Shown here piece after piece: positions 8,453 to 18,600 of a stretch of DNA of 64,000 nt (positions are counted from its first letter, which is position 1; the number at the start of each line of letters is the position of its first letter). Under the pieces are notes generated by a model, which worked only from the letters and a program-made list of their open reading frames with translations, searched no databases and was not told where the DNA came from. The translations under genes and the position numbers were made by a program. The DNA is from Achromobacter piechaudii NBRC 102461 (GTDB taxonomy: Bacteria > Pseudomonadota > Gammaproteobacteria > Burkholderiales > Burkholderiaceae_B): contig NZ_BCTK01000006.1 in the NCBI RefSeq assembly GCF_001571245.1, forward strand, positions 62,001 to 126,000, read 5' to 3'.

Positions 8453-11400
8453 GCCTCTTCCTTTGCGTCGGCCTTCACAGATTCACTGAGTAACTCTGTC
8501 GCTAAGGAGATGACTTGATTGAAGATCTCGGGCTCCGTTTCTTTCATCTCCCCGATAAGACGTTCATCGATCCATCTGTGATAAGGCTGGCTCTTTTGCT
8601 TAAGGGTAATCTCCGGAGCGCAGCTGAGCGAATGAAGTACTCCTGCATAGCTCATCACCGAAAATCGCCTCGCAGCCCCCTTCTCGGAAATCGATGCCCA
8701 TCCGCGAATGTCAAGTCGAGCAAGGAGCCATTCGCAGCGGGCTTCCGCGGTCGCCGGATCACTCTCAGTGACCCAGACTGTGCGGACTGCGCGAATCAAT
8801 GCGATCGTGTACTGGTTGAGCCAAGCGAGTTCGTGGGGAATTTGGAGGACCTTCGCCAATTGGAGCAGCTGCGCGGACTCTCGAATCGCTCGAAGCTCTG
8901 CGGTTTCGATAAGTGATCCGTTGTCGACCGGAGCCTGCATCAGATGATGCGTCAACTCATCTTCCCGTACGGGCACGAACGTATATCCGGATCGCCTCAA
9001 CGTGGTCCGGTGCTCTCGACCTTCTTCGACTCGCAGGCTGCCGGAAGCTACCAGATATTCGACCACATCAAGGCTAGTCAATATCGGTGTCTGCTGGCCG
9101 CCGCGATCCATATGGACATAGCGATTCACGAAGCGATCATCTACAACGAATGCATCAATCGGCTTGTCCGTCGCCAGAAAATTCAATTGCGCTTGTAGCT
9201 CGGCATCTTCGTTATCGTTATCAGGCGACGCGATCGTCTCGACCCTTCCTGTGGCAAGCGCGGAGGTCAGCACAGAGCGAATGTTTTCGATCGTGGCCAG
9301 CTGCTCGCCGGCGAAGCTCTCATAAGTGAGCAGTTGATTGTCTTGATCCTCCAACGACTTTGTGACATGAGCCTTGAAGCCTGCACCCTTCAACTTATTA
9401 AGGACGCCCGCCATACGTAGGTAGGTCGTGGAAAGGTCATCCAGATATAGGATCGCGCCGTCTCGGATACGCGGCTCGGCGGGCCAACGCTTTTCATGAA
9501 TACTCAGATAAGAAAGGGCACGCTGCTCCTCGGCGGCTGTGATCATTCCCTTTAGGCGCAAGACATCGATCACCGCCTGACAGCTGCACAAGCATGCCTC
9601 ATAAGACTTGAGATCAGCCTCCTCTCCCATAACGTTGCCGAGGCGATGAACTGGCGAAGAGCGAACGACGTAAGCGTCGGTCGTGGACTGAGCCGCGGCT
9701 TCCAACATGGAAGCGAGGTCAAACCCAACCTCCCGAGCGAGGTTGGCATTGGCTTGCCTTTGAGAAGAGAAGATTTTCAGAGAACCGTCTGCAAGTAAGC
9801 GTCTCAGAAACCGAGCATTCGCAATCCTGCTTGGTTGATGGAAGGCGACACGCTGACGCTCTTGAAACAGCCATACCAGCAACCGATCCGGAATCAGCAC
9901 GCGTTCGAAGTGAGCAATGAGCTTCGGCAGTAGGCCGAGCTGCGCGAAGGTGAAAATGGCCGTGAGATCAAGCGCTATGCGATCCGGCCTCAGTTGCAAA
10001 ATTGCTGGTCGTGCTCCGCTGAAGGCATGAACAAGGCTACGCCTCCGCGCATCAGACTCCAGCCGATTGGCCGCAGGGCGCAGCAAGCAATTCTGAAACA
10101 TCGACTGGTTCAGCACATTAGCTGCACCAGACACTGTGATCTTGCCGGCATTCAAGGCGGTGTAGATTTGATCTTGGCGACGATCCCAATCAGGCTTGAG
10201 CTCGAACAGCTCTTTCATGGTGACCGATTTTAGAGGCCCCTGATCCCCCGAGGTTTCTGCTGCACGCAGCAGCCAACCGCTCACCGTAGGATCGTCCTCC
10301 CATCCGGCTCTCGACGCATGAAAGTAAGACGAAGCCAAGATGTGAGGATTATCGGGGGCTGCTTCAGTTGCCGCGAGGATCAAGTCCCTCGCGTGTGGCG
10401 CATTGACGGCCTGTGCCAGTTGGACCGTGCGAAGCAATTCCTCCGCGGTGCGCTGGCCTCTTTGCTCCCACTCACGAGTCGTGTACCCGACCAACAAGTC
10501 CCATTGGCCAGAAGCGATAGCTAGGTTGACGAACAGCGCGCGGTCGTGGACGTGATCTCGCTTCGTCCGCAAAGGTGCCAGAACTTTCGATGCTTCACTA
10601 AATTGACCATCCTGATAAAGCGCCCAAGCAAGAAGCGCTTGCAGGTCGTCATCTTGAGCAACGATATCGGGGACTCGTTTCAGAAACTCCAGAACACGCT
10701 TTGAATCGCCGGCGTAGTTAAATGCGCGAGCCACGCGAACAGCATCTTCGACCGAGCGTGTCTGGTCGAACAGCAGTTCCGCCAATGGAAATAGATCCTG
10801 CCAAGCCTCTTCCTGTTCAAGGAAGTTCACTAGGTCTACGAGGTCGCGAAGTTCACCTGTTTTTTCGTAGAGTCTCCGCCGCTCGGCGGCCGGATCGGCC
10901 CCTTCGGCTTCTGCGATCATGCGTTGCAAGCGCTCGTAATTGAGCTCGCCGATATCGACTTGCTCCATTTGGGCTAGCGTTTGCTTTGCAGTTTCGATCT
11001 GTCTCGACTTGCACAGAAGTTCAATCTCCATACAAAGGAGCCGTGGTCGGTCCAAAAACTCGAATAGCTGATCACGATGCGCAGCGATGTATTCGACTAT
11101 CGCGGCAGGATTCTTTTTAGTCATCGCGATCGCGAGGCGAGCCACGGCTTCGTCAGGCGTGCCTTTGCCGCTCAGAGCAACACGTTGGTTGATGCGCCGC
11201 TCGACCGCAACCAGGTCGACGTTGAGACCGAACTGCAAGGCCAGCGGTAAACGTCTGAGCATTATCGTGTCGTCATTCATTTGCTCACGCAGGACTTCCA
11301 AAGCGCGATCATGAAACTCGGAGTCACGAAGGCGAAGCCAAAGAGCCATTTCGACGCTCAGCTGTTTAGCCTCGACGGCGCCGAATTCTTCGGCGATGGT

Positions 11401-12510
11401 CGCCAGCTTTTCATACAACTCGATGGCACGCCTTCTATCCTGCAACGCCTGCTGATCGTCCGCCATGGGGAAGCGCGCCGCGTCAAATGGCACTTGGAAC
11501 TGCGTCTGCCTCCGGAGGTCTTCGGGAATGACGCGGGCAAAATAGGCCTGAGCCGCCACATAGTTTAGAACTGGAGTTTCATCGAAGTCCGAAGGGCCGA
11601 GGAGTTGGACGTGCGCGTAGGCCTCGCTCCAGCGCCCGGCAAGCTCTTCGTTCATGATGAAGTTCAGTTTGCCGTCACTATCGAACGAACTGAAATCCAA
11701 GCCGGCTTTTTGCGCCCAATCCAGGCCGCCTGCTGGGCCCTTCTCATTGCTGACTATTCGCAGCATGGCGGACCGGGATTCAGGCGTACCCATCGGCGCG
11801 AGCTGTGACAGAGCAGCCGCGCTTGTCCCGGCTTCCGCAGCCACGATGAAAGCGCTAGCAATGTCTGCTTCTGGACCTCCCCCTAGATCACGCGATTTCG
11901 CTAATAGTTCCTTTGCTCGATCTCGATTCTCCTTCCAAGATAGGATCCTCGCGCACCAGGCTAGCGCTTGAGCCTTCACAGTGCTGGAGCCGCCCGCCAG
12001 TTCGTTGTTCTCGATGCTGGCCGCTAAAGCGCGCGCCTTTTCGGCGCCCGCATATCCAGTGAGATGCCGAGCCTGACGGATACGACGCGCTTCCGCGGCG
12101 ATCTGCTGATCCGTCAGCTTCGTCGTGAAGGCTAATTGTTGAACCTGCTCGAGGCGACGCATAGCCTCAGCGGTTGCCGGCTGGAATTTTGCCTCGTGAT
12201 CTCGTTTCCACTGCTTCAAAACCTCGGCAGGGTACTCTTGGTATTGGGTGTCCACCATCGGATGGTGAAAGCCACATAAGAGAATGAGATTCTCGGGGCT
12301 ATTTCGCTCCTCATCAGTGAGATCGGGCTTTCCTCGCGGCCCGTTATCGGACGCTGCGAAAATATGGCATATCTGCCCCGCGACTGCGTTGTCGGATTGC
12401 TCCGTGCCAGAAACAATTACGGGGTTAGTACACTCGGGATGAGCGCACTGATTGCCACTGCTGCCAAATAAAACCTTGAGGGTCTTTTGGGTATATGAAC
12501 GGTTTGCCAT
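8449..12510 (-). CDS. Large HNH nuclease-TPR-PIN-like conflict protein (1353 aa)
   Basis: The first 110 residues form an HNH domain: C22-x4-C27, H49 in a CHIF context, N74, then C79-x2-H82-H83, a zinc-stapled HNH layout. Residues about 150-800 are helical repeats of TPR type, with many ALAW.. / WALYQDGQF-like helices. From about 845 to 1150 there are two PIN-like stretches: a first with LDLTAIF and LIPDRLL strands (about 848-880), a second with YLDDLS near 1022 and FVVDDRF near 1125, giving acidic clusters typical of PIN ribonucleases. This resembles the TPR-GreAB-C-PIN class of conflict proteins, here with an added HNH head. A helical tail follows. The protein is probably cytoplasmic, with nuclease effector potential at both ends. 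It is co-transcribed with the 641-residue gene. Domain calls in the C-terminal half are by pattern only. Confidence 0.8.
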   Translation of the reverse strand: MANRSYTQKTLKVLFGSSGNQCAHPECTNPVIVSGTEQSDNAVAGQICHIFAASDNGPRGKPDLTDEERNSPENLILLCGFHHPMVDTQYQEYPAEVLKQWKRDHEAKFQPATAEAMRRLEQVQQLAFTTKLTDQQIAAEARRIRQARHLTGYAGAEKARALAASIENNELAGGSSTVKAQALAWCARILSWKENRDRAKELLAKSRDLGGGPEADIASAFIVAAEAGTSAAALSQLAPMGTPESRSAMLRIVSNEKGPAGGLDWAQKAGLDFSSFDSDGKLNFIMNEELAGRWSEAYAHVQLLGPSDFDETPVLNYVAAQAYFARVIPEDLRRQTQFQVPFDAARFPMADDQQALQDRRRAIELYEKLATIAEEFGAVEAKQLSVEMALWLRLRDSEFHDRALEVLREQMNDDTIMLRRLPLALQFGLNVDLVAVERRINQRVALSGKGTPDEAVARLAIAMTKKNPAAIVEYIAAHRDQLFEFLDRPRLLCMEIELLCKSRQIETAKQTLAQMEQVDIGELNYERLQRMIAEAEGADPAAERRRLYEKTGELRDLVDLVNFLEQEEAWQDLFPLAELLFDQTRSVEDAVRVARAFNYAGDSKRVLEFLKRVPDIVAQDDDLQALLAWALYQDGQFSEASKVLAPLRTKRDHVHDRALFVNLAIASGQWDLLVGYTTREWEQRGQRTAEELLRTVQLAQAVNAPHARDLILAATEAAPDNPHILASSYFHASRAGWEDDPTVSGWLLRAAETSGDQGPLKSVTMKELFELKPDWDRRQDQIYTALNAGKITVSGAANVLNQSMFQNCLLRPAANRLESDARRRSLVHAFSGARPAILQLRPDRIALDLTAIFTFAQLGLLPKLIAHFERVLIPDRLLVWLFQERQRVAFHQPSRIANARFLRRLLADGSLKIFSSQRQANANLAREVGFDLASMLEAAAQSTTDAYVVRSSPVHRLGNVMGEEADLKSYEACLCSCQAVIDVLRLKGMITAAEEQRALSYLSIHEKRWPAEPRIRDGAILYLDDLSTTYLRMAGVLNKLKGAGFKAHVTKSLEDQDNQLLTYESFAGEQLATIENIRSVLTSALATGRVETIASPDNDNEDAELQAQLNFLATDKPIDAFVVDDRFVNRYVHMDRGGQQTPILTSLDVVEYLVASGSLRVEEGREHRTTLRRSGYTFVPVREDELTHHLMQAPVDNGSLIETAELRAIRESAQLLQLAKVLQIPHELAWLNQYTIALIRAVRTVWVTESDPATAEARCEWLLARLDIRGWASISEKGAARRFSVMSYAGVLHSLSCAPEITLKQKSQPYHRWIDERLIGEMKETEPEIFNQVISLATELLSESVKADAKEEA

Positions 12511-12778
12511 TCCTGTACGTAGCCTTGGCGATCAGGTGGATCCTGGTCAAGTAAAGGGTCGCATCGGGACAGGGAGTCTGCTCGGTCCACCTCGGACAGA
12601 GTGGCGCTCTCTGTTCCGGATCCTGACACGCTTGCGACAAATCCTGCCATCTGCCCATCGTCTTGACCAGTGATTGTTGTTAGGATGCTACTGGAAAACA
12701 AACCAGAGTGCGGGTAGAGAAAATGCCCGTCAACTTAGTGCAGGCGGGCTGCAATCAACAGATATGCTTGTTCAGGTT

Positions 12779-14233
12779 TTAGAACGGCACATCATCCTCG
12801 GGCGTGGTGAGCTGCGGCGGTGCATGCGGCGTCAGATGCTTCAACAACAGTTGTAGCTTGCCCAGCAGCTCGTCGAAGGTAATGATCTCAACGTTCTTGC
12901 AAGCGTTGCGGAACACTTCAAGGCTCTGTCGTTGCATCTCGTTTGTGGGCAACACTCCACTGATGACCACGCACTTGATCGCCTCCGGACGCGAGTTCTG
13001 AAGCTCTGGGCGGCTCTGATGAAATAGCCAGTTTTCATGAAATTTGCTCTGTTGGTAGAGTACTTGCGATACCGCGCCACTCAATTCTTCATCCGGCGCA
13101 AACACTTCCCTATTCCGGTAAGCCTTTTCGCGTAGCAGTGGACTACTCGGTCTCTTGATTTCCACGATGGCCATCGCGAAACCCTTTTCAGCGAGTAGGA
13201 AGTCGCCAATCTGCGCGCCAGTGCCGTCCAAGCCCCCACCTCGGGCGTGGAACTGTGCATGAAGGAGCCTGACCGGGCGGGCGAAAACCATTGTGAGAAT
13301 GAATATGTTGCGTTCGAAGAATTTCTGCCATACCGGTTCGGGCAGGTTCTTCTGCAGCATGTCCTCGTACTTTTCAATCATCTGCTCAAGGGTGACCCGT
13401 TCGATCTCGGCGTGCAGCTCCAAGAGCTCCTTAGGGGCTTCTGCAGCTAGCGTTTCAACATTTGTGCGTACGGCTTCCACCGTGGCTTTTCTCGCTGCGC
13501 GTCCGGCGGCCTTGCTCTGCTTTCCGCGGTCCAGGCGAACCTCCATAAGCTCACCGCTTTTCGCGACATGTACTATCGGCGGAAACCGTTCAGGATCAAG
13601 CGGCGCCAGCAGCGCATTGCGAACGTGAATTGATTTGGACTGTCGAAAATAACCGCGTATTCTGCGTGCTTCACGGCTGAAAGCCCGGCGAATTTGATCA
13701 ATGTCCTCTTCAGGAATCCGTACCGTATTTCCGTCAATCCGAGCTTCGCCGTCGCGCGCCACCACAAGGGTGTTGAGAGTTGGGAAACGCGAGAGGCCTA
13801 GCCAGACTTCATCCAGTTCCTGAATAAAACCTAATCCGTAGGTGCAGGGGTTGGATGACCGCCAGGGCAGCGCCAGCTCGATATCTGAAACTAGTGCGTC
13901 AGGGCTGTCGGGCAGCGTGTTCACCACTCGTCGTTCGTAAACGACGGTCGCGAATCGGCCGTGTCGAGTGGACAGGTAGCGCTGCGCATGAGGATTGGTA
14001 AATACGGGATAGGTGACGATGCGGTCCGAGAACACTCGGGCTAGCAAATGCCATTTGTTCTCGGGCTCGCTCTGCCAACGCCGATTTTGCATTTCCTCCT
14101 CTACGAAGGTTTGCATCATCAGATCCCTGTATTCTTGACCATCGGCTACGCCAGATCGAAATTGGAACGCTGGTTCCATGACCTGACCATCCGTGTACGA
14201 CTCGGCCTGTTCTTGAAGTTTCCCATTTGCCAT
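12779..14233 (-). CDS. sduA: Shedu anti-phage nuclease SduA (DUF4263)
   Basis: A 484-residue single-gene defence protein. The C-terminal half carries the Shedu PD-(D/E)xK nuclease core: an FFERNIFIL helix near 305-313, D344 in IGDFLL, and E358-I-K360 in VEIKRP, followed by a Gln-rich helix (SQVLYQQ, about 389-396) and a late strand in CVVISG. Length and motif order match SduA. The N-terminal 200 residues are the variable domain thought to sense infection in this family. A strong GGAGGGAG site sits 6 nt upstream of ATG 14233. It stands alone as a transcription unit, with 268 nt to the HNH gene downstream. Confidence 0.88.
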   Translation of the reverse strand: MANGKLQEQAESYTDGQVMEPAFQFRSGVADGQEYRDLMMQTFVEEEMQNRRWQSEPENKWHLLARVFSDRIVTYPVFTNPHAQRYLSTRHGRFATVVYERRVVNTLPDSPDALVSDIELALPWRSSNPCTYGLGFIQELDEVWLGLSRFPTLNTLVVARDGEARIDGNTVRIPEEDIDQIRRAFSREARRIRGYFRQSKSIHVRNALLAPLDPERFPPIVHVAKSGELMEVRLDRGKQSKAAGRAARKATVEAVRTNVETLAAEAPKELLELHAEIERVTLEQMIEKYEDMLQKNLPEPVWQKFFERNIFILTMVFARPVRLLHAQFHARGGGLDGTGAQIGDFLLAEKGFAMAIVEIKRPSSPLLREKAYRNREVFAPDEELSGAVSQVLYQQSKFHENWLFHQSRPELQNSRPEAIKCVVISGVLPTNEMQRQSLEVFRNACKNVEIITFDELLGKLQLLLKHLTPHAPPQLTTPEDDVPF

Positions 14234-14542
14234 CGGTCTCCCTCCTGAGACATTGGGGCTGAGCCCTTAAGAAGAACGCAGAGTGATTATCGCGGACAGG
14301 CGTGTCCTTGTTAGCCCTGAGCTCGAAGCTTCTTACGCTCGGTCAGCGAGCTCTTCGCGCTGCTGCTGGCATAATCTTCGGGTGGAATTGCCACATCTCG
14401 GGGCGGCCTTTTCTCGGTGCCGGCTTTCGACTTTGAGCAGCAATTCTATCGGCCCTTGAATTGGGTACAGCTCAGTGATGGGCGTGGAGCGCTCGAGCAA
14501 AATTTCGATGCAAACGCTAACCCTCACGCGCGCAAAGGGCAC
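14234..14542. other. Intergenic region upstream of sduA
   Basis: About 310 bases between sduA and the next minus-strand gene. Small reading frames on both strands look random. It presumably holds the sduA promoter on the minus strand; I cannot pick a convincing -35/-10 pair. Confidence 0.5.
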
Positions 14543-15292
14543 CTAAGCAGCGGGGGGCTGTTGGCTGCCGTCGTCCGAACTGATTCCTCTGGAGGTCTCA
14601 AGCGCACTTTGCACCGTCTCGTAGACCTTTTGAATTGACCGAGAGATAACACGCTGAGACGCTTCCGCACCAATGTATTGGGGGTCACCGGGGTAGCTGC
14701 CAGTTTCCAAAAGGTGCTTGAAGACTCTATCTCTATCATGCTCTGGAATTGCGGCGCGATCGCATAGGTCGTCAAAGGGGCTAGAAGCTCCAGAAAGAGC
14801 GACGATTTCACTGCCTCGCAGTGGAACTTGCAGAACTACCTCGCTCTGACTGTCGCGGAAATTCAGAAGTGCTGTTGCGAACCTTCCCCCTCTATCAGAA
14901 TAGGCTTGGACAGAGTTCGTGAACGCTGGGTCGGCCCACAACGCGGTCAAGTTAACTATTACGTTGGCGTCCGTAGGGCAGTGCTGAAAGATTGCTGCTG
15001 CGACGGCGTTCGTACGCACTAAGCCCTTCATGCGTTCGGCGAAACGCAGGTCGGTTGTCCAACTTGCGAGCCCTTCGTCCCGTGAGTTATCGAGGAGGAT
15101 CTCCACCATTTCGCCCTTGTGAATAAAGCGCTTTCTGAAGCAGGGCTCGGACACGGTTCGATATCTCAGAGGGAGGCTTGCCGCTTCTGTCGTTAGCGCG
15201 AGCGCCAAGATGTCCTTGCGCGCTTGGTCTTCCCCCCAGCCGTTCTGCCAGGCGCCAAGAGCTTCGAGAAATTCGTCTGTAAATAAGGCCAA
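14543..15292 (-). CDS. Uncharacterised protein with possible ADP-ribosyltransferase-like motifs
   Basis: A 249-residue soluble protein with no family I can name securely. Spacing of key residues resembles an R-S-[QE]xE ADP-ribosyltransferase core. An Arg-bearing strand lies near residues 43-56, an S77-W-T-T segment followed by an amphipathic helix at 81-90, a hydrophobic strand at 109-116, and Q149-S-E151 leading into a VVLQVPL strand, as in ART QxE motifs. The C-terminal third is helical and ends in a Ser/Gln/Pro tail. It lies between Shedu and the TrlF-type ATPase, all on the minus strand, which suggests a defence or toxin role. A structure-free call like this is weak. Confidence 0.55.
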   Translation of the reverse strand: MALFTDEFLEALGAWQNGWGEDQARKDILALALTTEAASLPLRYRTVSEPCFRKRFIHKGEMVEILLDNSRDEGLASWTTDLRFAERMKGLVRTNAVAAAIFQHCPTDANVIVNLTALWADPAFTNSVQAYSDRGGRFATALLNFRDSQSEVVLQVPLRGSEIVALSGASSPFDDLCDRAAIPEHDRDRVFKHLLETGSYPGDPQYIGAEASQRVISRSIQKVYETVQSALETSRGISSDDGSQQPPAA

Positions 15293-15625
15293 CTTGTGTC
15301 TTCCTGCCGAAATTTTCTATATGCGCATCATCAACGATACTGACTCAGTGCCGCGGATGATCGCGACTCGACCATGGCGAGTCCGGCGGTGTGCAGTACC
15401 TTGGGGCAACGAGGGTATGAGACTCGAGAGTGGCCGTTAACCGATGCTCCGATCTGCGGGACTGCGGTCACGCGAGCGGATTTATGGAGTGGCAATATCG
15501 GGCGATCATGGTGAGTCTGCGCTCGACGCAGTCTTCACGCGGTTTCGCTCTCTTCGGTCATCGCAGCGTGGAGCTAATCGACTCTTACGGAGACAGCCTA
15601 TTGCTCCCCGAGGCGTTTCCTCGCT
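15293..15625. other. Intergenic region between the ART-like and TrlF-type genes
   Basis: About 330 bases with short, poorly conserved-looking frames on both strands. No tRNA, terminator with a clear T-tract or repeat is visible. It probably contains the promoter of the 249-residue gene. Confidence 0.5.
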
Positions 15626-18600
15626 TCAGTGAAAGTACTTCTCCCGTCGGTTGTCGAACGCCGGGATCGTGCCTTCCAGCACGTCCAGGACCGAGCGATT
15701 CAGCTTTGAACTCTCGATGGCGCCGGATGCGTATGCCAGTGCAAACTGGTCGCCACGGTCAAACTCAGCATGGATAATTTGCTCTGCGTCGCAGCACACC
15801 GCCAAATTGGCGTTGTGGGTCACCATTACGATTTGGCGGCGCTCCTTGGCGCGTTTGATGATGGGGACCAACATGGAATAGACGGTCTGGTTGTCCAGAT
15901 TCTCTTCCGGTTGGTCCAGGATGAGCGGCGTTGGGTCCGTATCGACCAATAGATAGAAAATGAGAAGCAAAGCTCCGCGTTGACCTGGCGACATCTGTTG
16001 GATAGTCGTCCCTGCCAGACTAAGTGAGAACTTGGCCTCCACCTGCTTTAGGTCGAAAAGCTGCTCATACAGTTGTTCTGCTGTGACCTTGGTTCGAAGG
16101 ATTGGCAATAGAGCAGGACCGGGTAAATCCGCACCAACGGTAATCGCCGCCCGGATCTTTCTGAGCCCCTTGGCCAAGCTCTCGGCGTCGTCGAAGTCGA
16201 TGCCCCGAAGTAGAGCCATGAGCTTTGCTGGACCCTCATCGTCGCCCCGGAAACCTCCGGTGTTCTGTTTGACCAGTGTGAAGAACCGCTCAACAAAAGC
16301 CTGGCGGTCGAAGAAAAGGCCACTCTGGAATTCCACCTTGAGTTCGGTCGCTACACCCGGGACGCCCGCAACCAGATCTTCCACGACGGCGAACAACGGC
16401 CGGCGCGACTTCGCGATGGCCATCAGCTCTGCATGAATTTCCTTCACAAACTTGTCCTGTTCATCTTCTAGGACCTTACAGCGCCCAGGCAACTGAGCCA
16501 GTTCCGCAAGTCGGGCCTCGTAGAACGCTATCGTCTCGGCTTCGTCAGCGGTGCCAATCAAAGCCTTAACAGCCTTGTCCCAGGCTGTGAGCTGGATCGT
16601 ATATTCTTGGTAAAGCTTGTTGGGCTGGTCGAGTTGCTCCTGCAGCAGCGTGCGCTCCGCATCTAAAGATTGTTGCTTGGCAACGCGATCCGATTGCTCG
16701 ATCGCCAACTGTCCAAGCTCGGTTTCTGTGGTGCTAAGAACGTCCTGAATGGCAGCCCGCTGCGTCTCAACCTTCAGCACGTGCTGCACAGTCACGTTGA
16801 CTTTCTGCAATTCAGCGACGAGCTCCTCGTTGGTCTTGGTCGCCTGCCGCTCGAGTGCCGACACACGCTGAGCAACGCTTGATAGCGTGGTCCTGCGCTC
16901 TACTCGCTCTCGCCGTGCGGCATCCGCTGCAGTCGTAGCCACCTCCAGCTGGGCGAGTTCTTTTGCTATGGCAGCCAGGCGTTGAGATTCAGTCGTTGGT
17001 GCTGCGGTGGCATTGGCGTCCACAGGCTTCACGACTTCAGCAGGCCTTTTTGCCAGAAGGTCACCAAGCTCAAGCTTCTTGGACGCAAGTCTCTCCTTAA
17101 GCTCATTCTCATGCGCAGTGCCCGAAAGACGCTCCAATTCGGCGAGTTGGGCATTGACCTTATGCAGCGTCTGGCGGAGCCCCTCAATCCGCTCCTGCGC
17201 TGGCTGCTCTTTGGCCGCGAGGTAGTCGTCCAAGCTCTGGTGGCGGCCACGGTCAGCCTGGTCCAGGTGCGAGAACAAGACCTTACGAATCTCGGTGCTG
17301 AAGCGATCCGACTTGCCGGTGATGTGATCGTTGCAAAGATCCTCAAAGTACGTTTGCGAGATGTACTTGACTCTTTCCGGCTGGTCGGCCTTGGCCTGCT
17401 GATTCAACGTGGCTTGACCAATGTCGCCGTTGCGCCAAGTCAGCTTCGCTTCGAAGGCGCTTGCACGATGACCACTGCCACTCTTGAAACGATCGTCCAC
17501 GAGGAAGGTGAAGAAGTCGTGTGCTTTAGAGTTTCCCGCCAGAGCGAGTACCTCAGCCAAACCACTCTTGCCAGATCCCTTATTGCCAATGATAGCTACC
17601 AGATCTGGATTCAGTTTCAGATCGGTACCGCTAAACCACTTCTCGTCCGTCTTGACGCCAGGCTTTGTAGCGATCTGCAGGCGGTGCATGAAGAGGCGCC
17701 CGTTGGCATCAACGAATGCCTTTTTGGGTGGCACATCCCCAATGTACGAGCGAAACAGCGGCTCTTTGATGGCATGGCGCAGTCCCTGGAACGTGGGCTC
17801 AGACTTGATCCACGTCTTCATGTTGCTCGGAAAGACGCCATAGTCGGAAAAGCTGTGCGCGTCTGTTCCGCGAACGCAAAGACGTTCCTTTTTGTCCAGC
17901 GAGTCCCAAAAACTGTCGAAGTACTTCTCGTTGAGCTTGGTCTTGAGTCCGTGGAAGGCCAAGCGATTTCCCTCATCTTTGCACTCAAAGATGTCCGCAG
18001 CCGTCCGGAACCGCCTTACCTCGGCGTAGTGTGCCACCCAGTCGATGTCCGATAGGCCGCCATACGTGTCCCAGGGCATCAGGAGTAGACCTTTGTCACC
18101 TATCACTTTCAGGGCTTCTCTCAGTGACTCCTGAGTGACCATAGCGGTCTCCCAGCCCACCTCAAGTGCGTACTCGTCGTCGGTGGCTACCTTCCTGCCG
18201 TCGAAGCTGCCCCTCGCCAGCCGGTCGGCACCGAGCTCGCGGGAATGTTGGACTAGACATTCTTCACTCAAGGAACGATCGCCACCCCTTAAATTGATTT
18301 TGAGGACCGCCAAGACGTCCTTGAGAGTCTGTTGCGAAACCTCGGGATCAAGCACCAGGTGCACGTTCAACCGCTGCTTCAGCGAACTCTCTACGCGCAA
18401 CTCGATCCCCGGAAAGATGACCTTGCCGGCAAGAGCCTCAGGATGCGCCCTTGCGTACTCGACGATCGTGAGGTACCCGTCGAAGGTCCAATAGTCCATC
18501 GTTACGAATACATCAGGGGCGGCCCTGCTCATTGCACTGACAGTCTGAGCAATTAGCTGGTCCCTCTCTGAACCAGCTAAGCCACGCAACTTTCGGCCTT

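Noticed and set aside
12511-12778. Short ORFs on both strands between the HNH gene and sduA
   Set aside because: No ribosome-binding site or recognisable sequence; better explained as promoter and untranslated DNA.
16982-18055. 357-residue plus-strand ORF
   Set aside because: It is antisense to the TrlF-type ATPase, whose motifs are clear; the composition is Leu/Arg shadow-like.
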